Positions 21,958 to 24,659 of a stretch of DNA of 24,659 nt are shown one piece after another. Below the pieces are notes generated by a model. It was not told the DNA's origin and did no database searches. It was given only the letters and a program-made list of their open reading frames with translations. The DNA comes from a virus: IMG/VR virus record IMGVR_UViG_3300042260_001007, positions 1 through 24,659 of that record; one strand, written 5' to 3'. The position numbers and the translations under genes are program-made. Positions within the stretch are counted from its first letter, which is position 1, and every line of letters begins with the position of its first letter.

Positions 21958-22311
21958 TTAACCTTTGGCGGCGGCAAGTAATTTTGCCTTGATGTCTGTT
22001 AGTTGTTGTCGATCTCTCACTGATTCCCCGTATGCCAAATAAGCAACTTTTCTTGCTTGATTTTCGTGCCGATTAATTTTTCGTAATCCCTGTACATACT
22101 GGGTGGCAAGCTGTTCTCGCTTCTCTGCCTCTTGTGCCATCTGAATAACTGGTTTCACTTCTGCCTCTAGGCTGGTAATATCTTGCTTAAAAAATCTGTC
22201 TATGGTGCGATCGCACCATCCAATGTCACTAAACGCTTGAGCTTGACGACCGGCTCGAAACAGGAAATTATCGCCAATTACCCACCTAAAATCCAAAATT
22301 TTTTCAAACAT
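21958..22311 (-). CDS. Helical protein of unknown function
   Basis: The 117-residue product is charged and mainly helical, with a likely coiled-coil part from SLEAEVKPVIQMAQEAEKREQLA to the end. It starts MFEKILDFRWVIGDNFLFRAG; TAAGGG lies upstream of the start on the minus strand. No family recognised. Located between a small membrane-coil protein and the symmetric terminator, it probably belongs to the same transfer- or partition-like set. Confidence 0.55.
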   Translation of the reverse strand: MFEKILDFRWVIGDNFLFRAGRQAQAFSDIGWCDRTIDRFFKQDITSLEAEVKPVIQMAQEAEKREQLATQYVQGLRKINRHENQARKVAYLAYGESVRDRQQLTDIKAKLLAAAKG

Positions 22312-22321
22312 TTTATTACCC

Positions 22322-22513
22322 TTAATCGGTTAGATTGGCTTCTTTGTATCCTTGAATGTAAATTTCAAGATTCTCTATTCTTTCCGATAAAAACTGGTTT
22401 TCCATCTTTAGTCGGGAAGATTCTTCAGTGGCGCTTAAGACCGAAAAAAATGCTGGGACAATTCCAACCGCCATTCCCATACAAAACACAAAATAAATAG
22501 CTGTTTTTTCCAT
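22322..22513 (-). CDS. Small single-pass membrane coiled-coil protein
   Basis: The 63-residue protein has one N-terminal membrane segment (about 4-26, AIYFVFCMGMAVGIVPAFFSVL) and then a coiled coil (RLKMENQFLSERIENLEIYI). AGAGGA lies upstream of the start codon. It resembles the one-helix coiled-coil subunits that appear in small phage or plasmid membrane complexes, but no homologue can be named. Confidence 0.55.
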   Translation of the reverse strand: MEKTAIYFVFCMGMAVGIVPAFFSVLSATEESSRLKMENQFLSERIENLEIYIQGYKEANLTD

Positions 22514-22532
22514 GATTCCTCTGATTAATTGT

Positions 22533-22554
22533 CCTAGCGGTGAACCCCGCTAGG
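22533..22554 (-). promoter_or_regulatory. Hairpin between two minus-strand genes
   Basis: CCTAGCGG (22533-22540) and CCGCTAGG (22547-22554) form an 8-bp stem with a 6-nt loop, 20 nt ahead of the small membrane gene. The minus strand has no U-tract after it, but the plus strand has a weak one (ATTTTATTTTTT). Confidence 0.5.
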
Positions 22555-22564
22555 ATTTTATTTT

Positions 22565-23473
22565 TTAGGGTCTATTTGATGCCGCGATCGCTGCCCGGAT
22601 TGCTAAAGCATTGGCCTTATCGGACGCTACCGGGGCTAAGGCTATTTGAGAAATTCTTGTTGCCAGTGTTCGGACTTCTGTTAAGCGATCGGCGATCGAC
22701 TTTCCGGCATTTACTACGTTTCTTTCTCTGATTTGCTCAGTGCGGGACTGTAGCTTTTGAGCGGCGGCCACCAACGTTGCTCTGAACAACCTGCTTTGGT
22801 CATATTGCTGAACAATCGCGTCAGCCTGATTTAGTACAAATTGCTGGGTTATCGCTTCGTGATAGCCTAAGTTTTCGGCTGCCACTTCACCGAGGTAATC
22901 TCCCAATCCGCCAATGGCAAACGTTTCATCTTCGGCGGTTTGCTGACTCAGTTGGGCTGAAATTTCAGGATTAAGTTTTTCGAGTTCTTTGGCGCAAGCA
23001 TTTATATATTGCTCTGCTGTTTGAGTGCCAGTTCCGCCGAGTTCGGGTAAAACCGCTTTGCGGGTTTCGGCTATCAAGAACTCCCAGTTGTCGTCAATCG
23101 CCCCACTGAATCCAATATTCCACGCGGTTGCTGTGAGATTGATTAGGCGCATCGCTTCGCTAGGGCGAATTTTTAGCTGGCTTGCCAGTTGCTCCACCGA
23201 TTTGAATTGATGTGAAGTCGGCAATGGTGCAGCGGATTTTGTGCTTGGTTGCGGGGCGAATCCTTTTCCGGTAGTCGGGGCTGGGGTTTGTCCGCCAAAG
23301 CGCGATCGCAGATAAGCAGATTGCTCTTGAGATAGCAACGGCAAGCCTTCGGCACTTGCCACGCTTGATGGACACATTCCCGCACTTTTAAGAGCATCAA
23401 TTAGTTGGGGAATTGGGGTGCAAAGTTCTTTTGCTAGGGCGCTTAGGGCAATTCCTGTGGTTAAGTTACTCAT
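22565..23473 (-). CDS. Protein with IF2-N-like helical domains
   Basis: The 302-residue protein is taken from ATG 23473 because AAAGGAGG lies upstream; a longer frame to 23572 overlaps the gene before it. The first about 60 residues (IALSALAKELCTPIPQLIDALKSAGM...LLSQEQSAYLRSRF) resemble the small winged-helix-like domain at the N-terminus of translation initiation factor IF-2. A second region (about 90-150, SVEQLASQLKIRPSEAMRLI) may be another. A proline/threonine-rich linker separates them. The rest is helical and lacks a motif. Such domains occur in DNA-binding proteins of mobile elements. A role in plasmid partition or regulation is possible, not shown. Confidence 0.6.
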   Translation of the reverse strand: MSNLTTGIALSALAKELCTPIPQLIDALKSAGMCPSSVASAEGLPLLSQEQSAYLRSRFGGQTPAPTTGKGFAPQPSTKSAAPLPTSHQFKSVEQLASQLKIRPSEAMRLINLTATAWNIGFSGAIDDNWEFLIAETRKAVLPELGGTGTQTAEQYINACAKELEKLNPEISAQLSQQTAEDETFAIGGLGDYLGEVAAENLGYHEAITQQFVLNQADAIVQQYDQSRLFRATLVAAAQKLQSRTEQIRERNVVNAGKSIADRLTEVRTLATRISQIALAPVASDKANALAIRAAIAASNRP

Positions 23474-23489
23474 GGTGTGGTGCCTCCTT

Positions 23490-23828
23490 TTAATTAATTC
23501 GGCGAATTTCGCCATACTGGACGCCAAACTTTTCTGCAATCTGTTTGGCTTTTTTTTCGGGAAACCCTTCAAACTGGGAATCCTTTATTAGTCTTTGGGT
23601 AGTTTTGGTCCGCTTGGTGTGGGCAATTAAGCAGAGGATTGCTAATTCCCGGCTAAAGATTTCACCCTCGCGGGGAACACAGATCCCGCTTCCGCAGCAC
23701 CGCCTCGCAATTTGGCGGTATTCGATATAGGTCTGATCTTTGATTGGGGTATCAAACCCTCTCACTTTTCCGAGAATTTCCTTGGCCTGCTCCCTGGTAT
23801 AGGGAAGGTCGTAAAAAATTGTTGTCAT
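23490..23828 (-). CDS. Small basic protein of unknown function, operon-leading
   Basis: The 112-residue protein from ATG 23828 (MTTIFYDLPYTREQAKEIL) is basic in its C-terminal half (KRTKTTQRLIKDSQFEGFPEKKAKQIAEKFG), which might be a helix-turn-helix-like or DNA-binding element, with a C-C pair in RRCCGSGIC. An in-frame ATG 27 nt further upstream is possible but less likely. It is the first gene of the minus operon, downstream of the repeat-rich region. Its stop is 16 nt before the next start, whose Shine-Dalgarno overlaps its end. Confidence 0.55.
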   Translation of the reverse strand: MTTIFYDLPYTREQAKEILGKVRGFDTPIKDQTYIEYRQIARRCCGSGICVPREGEIFSRELAILCLIAHTKRTKTTQRLIKDSQFEGFPEKKAKQIAEKFGVQYGEIRRIN

Positions 23829-24203
23829 AACGGATAAACAATGTGATAATTGCAACTTATTAACTTACTTGAGTTTTTGGGTTGCTTTGTGTCAAAGGGT
23901 TGAGCGGCTAAGGCGACCATCAAAGTAAGCGTTGTTTGCTCGTTGGTAGCGCGTTGTTTGCTCGTTGTTCTTAATTTATTCCGGTTTCCCCTGTGTTGGG
24001 TGAAATGGCGGAAAATTTTCCTTAAATTGGGCTGAAATTTTTAAAAATAGCCGTCAAATGGCGCAAATACGTTAAAGCCGTGAAGAAAATTTTCTTCACG
24101 GCTTGTTTAAAAAAATAATTTAAGTGGTAAAATAAAATTTAAAGCCTCTGGAGTAGCGATCAAACTTTTCCAGAGGCGACCATTCTGTATCAGGTCAGAT
24201 ATT
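23829..24203. other. Divergent repeat-rich region (possible origin or transfer site)
   Basis: No gene is seen in these 375 nt between divergent genes. A 17-bp direct repeat (GCGTTGTTTGCTCGTTG) occurs at 23929-23945 and 23951-23967, spaced 22 nt start to start. A perfect 30-bp palindrome without a loop covers 24075-24104 (arms AAGCCGTGAAGAAAA / TTTTCTTCACGGCTT), followed by an A+T-rich stretch. A hairpin GCCTCTGGA/TCCAGAGGC (24144-24152, 24169-24177) lies just ahead of the plus-strand gene. Iteron-like repeats, palindrome and A+T-rich DNA fit an origin, oriT or promoter-operator region. Confidence 0.5.
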
Positions 24204-24659
24204 ATGGTAGCACAAAAAGATCGATTTGCAGCGAAAATCACTAGAGAGCGATCGCTAACTCAGCAATACAATAGCAATCCCTACAAGATGGAACGATTAT
24301 ATGAGCCAACCGAGCCAAGGAATTTTCCCCCTCAGCCTTGGTACGAAATGTCCATAGACCCGCCCGATGGCTGGACAGAGGAGAACTTCCGGCAATGCTG
24401 GAACTTCCAATGGGGTGAGTCCCAAAAGGAATTTTGTTTAGCCCTAGCAAAAGTTTTAGGACTTAGAGAGAATGATGGCAGTCTAAAACCGCCAGAAAAG
24501 GCAGCCGAGTGCTTGATCAAGGATTTGCAAAAGCATGGGAAGCTTCGGTATTGCTATTTACAGATGCTTTGGGCGATTCATCGGCTAGGAGTGATGTCTT
24601 ACTACCAGCGCGATCGCTTATTTGTCCAATCCCTGATCAATCGAGACATGGCAGCATAA
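24204..24659 (+). CDS. Protein of unknown function
   Basis: The 151-residue product ends at the final base triplet of the window (TAA). The first about 30 residues are basic and polar (MVAQKDRFAAKITRERSLTQ). Next comes an acidic, proline- and tryptophan-rich middle (EPRNFPPQPWYEMSIDPPDGW), then helices (EFCLALAKVLGLREND, AAECLIKDLQKHGKLRYCYLQML) resembling a small all-helical domain. No family recognised. An alternative start at Met28 (MERLYEPTEP) is possible. It stands divergent to the minus operon behind the hairpin at 24144 and may be regulated by it. A DNA-binding or replication-linked role is only a guess from position. Confidence 0.5.
   Translation: MVAQKDRFAAKITRERSLTQQYNSNPYKMERLYEPTEPRNFPPQPWYEMSIDPPDGWTEENFRQCWNFQWGESQKEFCLALAKVLGLRENDGSLKPPEKAAECLIKDLQKHGKLRYCYLQMLWAIHRLGVMSYYQRDRLFVQSLINRDMAA

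Overview
The window is cyanobacterial DNA. The octamer GCGATCGC (HIP1) and its cores occur dozens of times across genes and gaps, as in many cyanobacterial chromosomes, plasmids and their resident elements. The content is accessory: a Mu-like contractile-tail prophage block, a regulatory block with an XRE regulator and KilA-N/Bro-N proteins, a transposon remnant, a small cassette bounded by 37-bp repeats, and an opposite-strand block that looks plasmid- or transfer-related. The exact host cannot be told from the sequence.

Region 1 (1-12861, + strand) is a tightly packed late phage operon with many ATGA or TAATG overlaps. In order: a small protein, a Mu gpG-like virion morphogenesis protein, a small membrane-anchored coiled coil, a Mu gp29-like portal (DUF935), a tail-tube-initiator-like protein, a LysM-like protein, a putative zincin metallopeptidase with a small partner, two beta-rich tail proteins, three small or unknown proteins, a gp37-like (DUF1834) protein, baseplate J, a tail-fibre-like protein, and a large hub carrying both a lysozyme-like and an M23 endopeptidase domain. 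Tail sheath, tube, tape measure, capsid and terminase are not present, so the block is incomplete here. It ends in four 21-bp dyad repeats and a strong terminator.

Region 2 (13132-15555) has a minus-strand XRE-type regulator facing a consensus promoter (TTGACA-N17-TATATT). That promoter reads into a structured leader, an unlisted 54-aa gene, a KilA-N/GIY-YIG-like fusion and a Bro-N protein. All three genes have a hairpin, an AACCTA box and then a Shine-Dalgarno just ahead of the start codon.

Region 3 (15591-18130) holds a 5'-truncated tnpB with stem-loops at its 3' end, then a perfect 37-bp repeat, an unknown gene, a MuF-like head protein displaced from the portal, and four further identical copies of the repeat in inverted orientation, spaced 39, 29 and 37 nt (CRISPR-like). 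No cas genes are visible.

Region 4 (18127-23828, minus strand) carries an ArdA-like fragment, a CoiA-like zinc-finger protein, a membrane-anchored FtsK-type ATPase with an HNH-like C-terminus, three small membrane or coiled-coil proteins, a protein with IF2-N-like helical domains and an unknown gene. A 375-nt divergent region (23829-24203) with direct repeats, a 30-bp perfect palindrome and a hairpin precedes a plus-strand gene of unknown function. This arrangement could be a plasmid-like backbone with an origin or transfer site, but that is inference.
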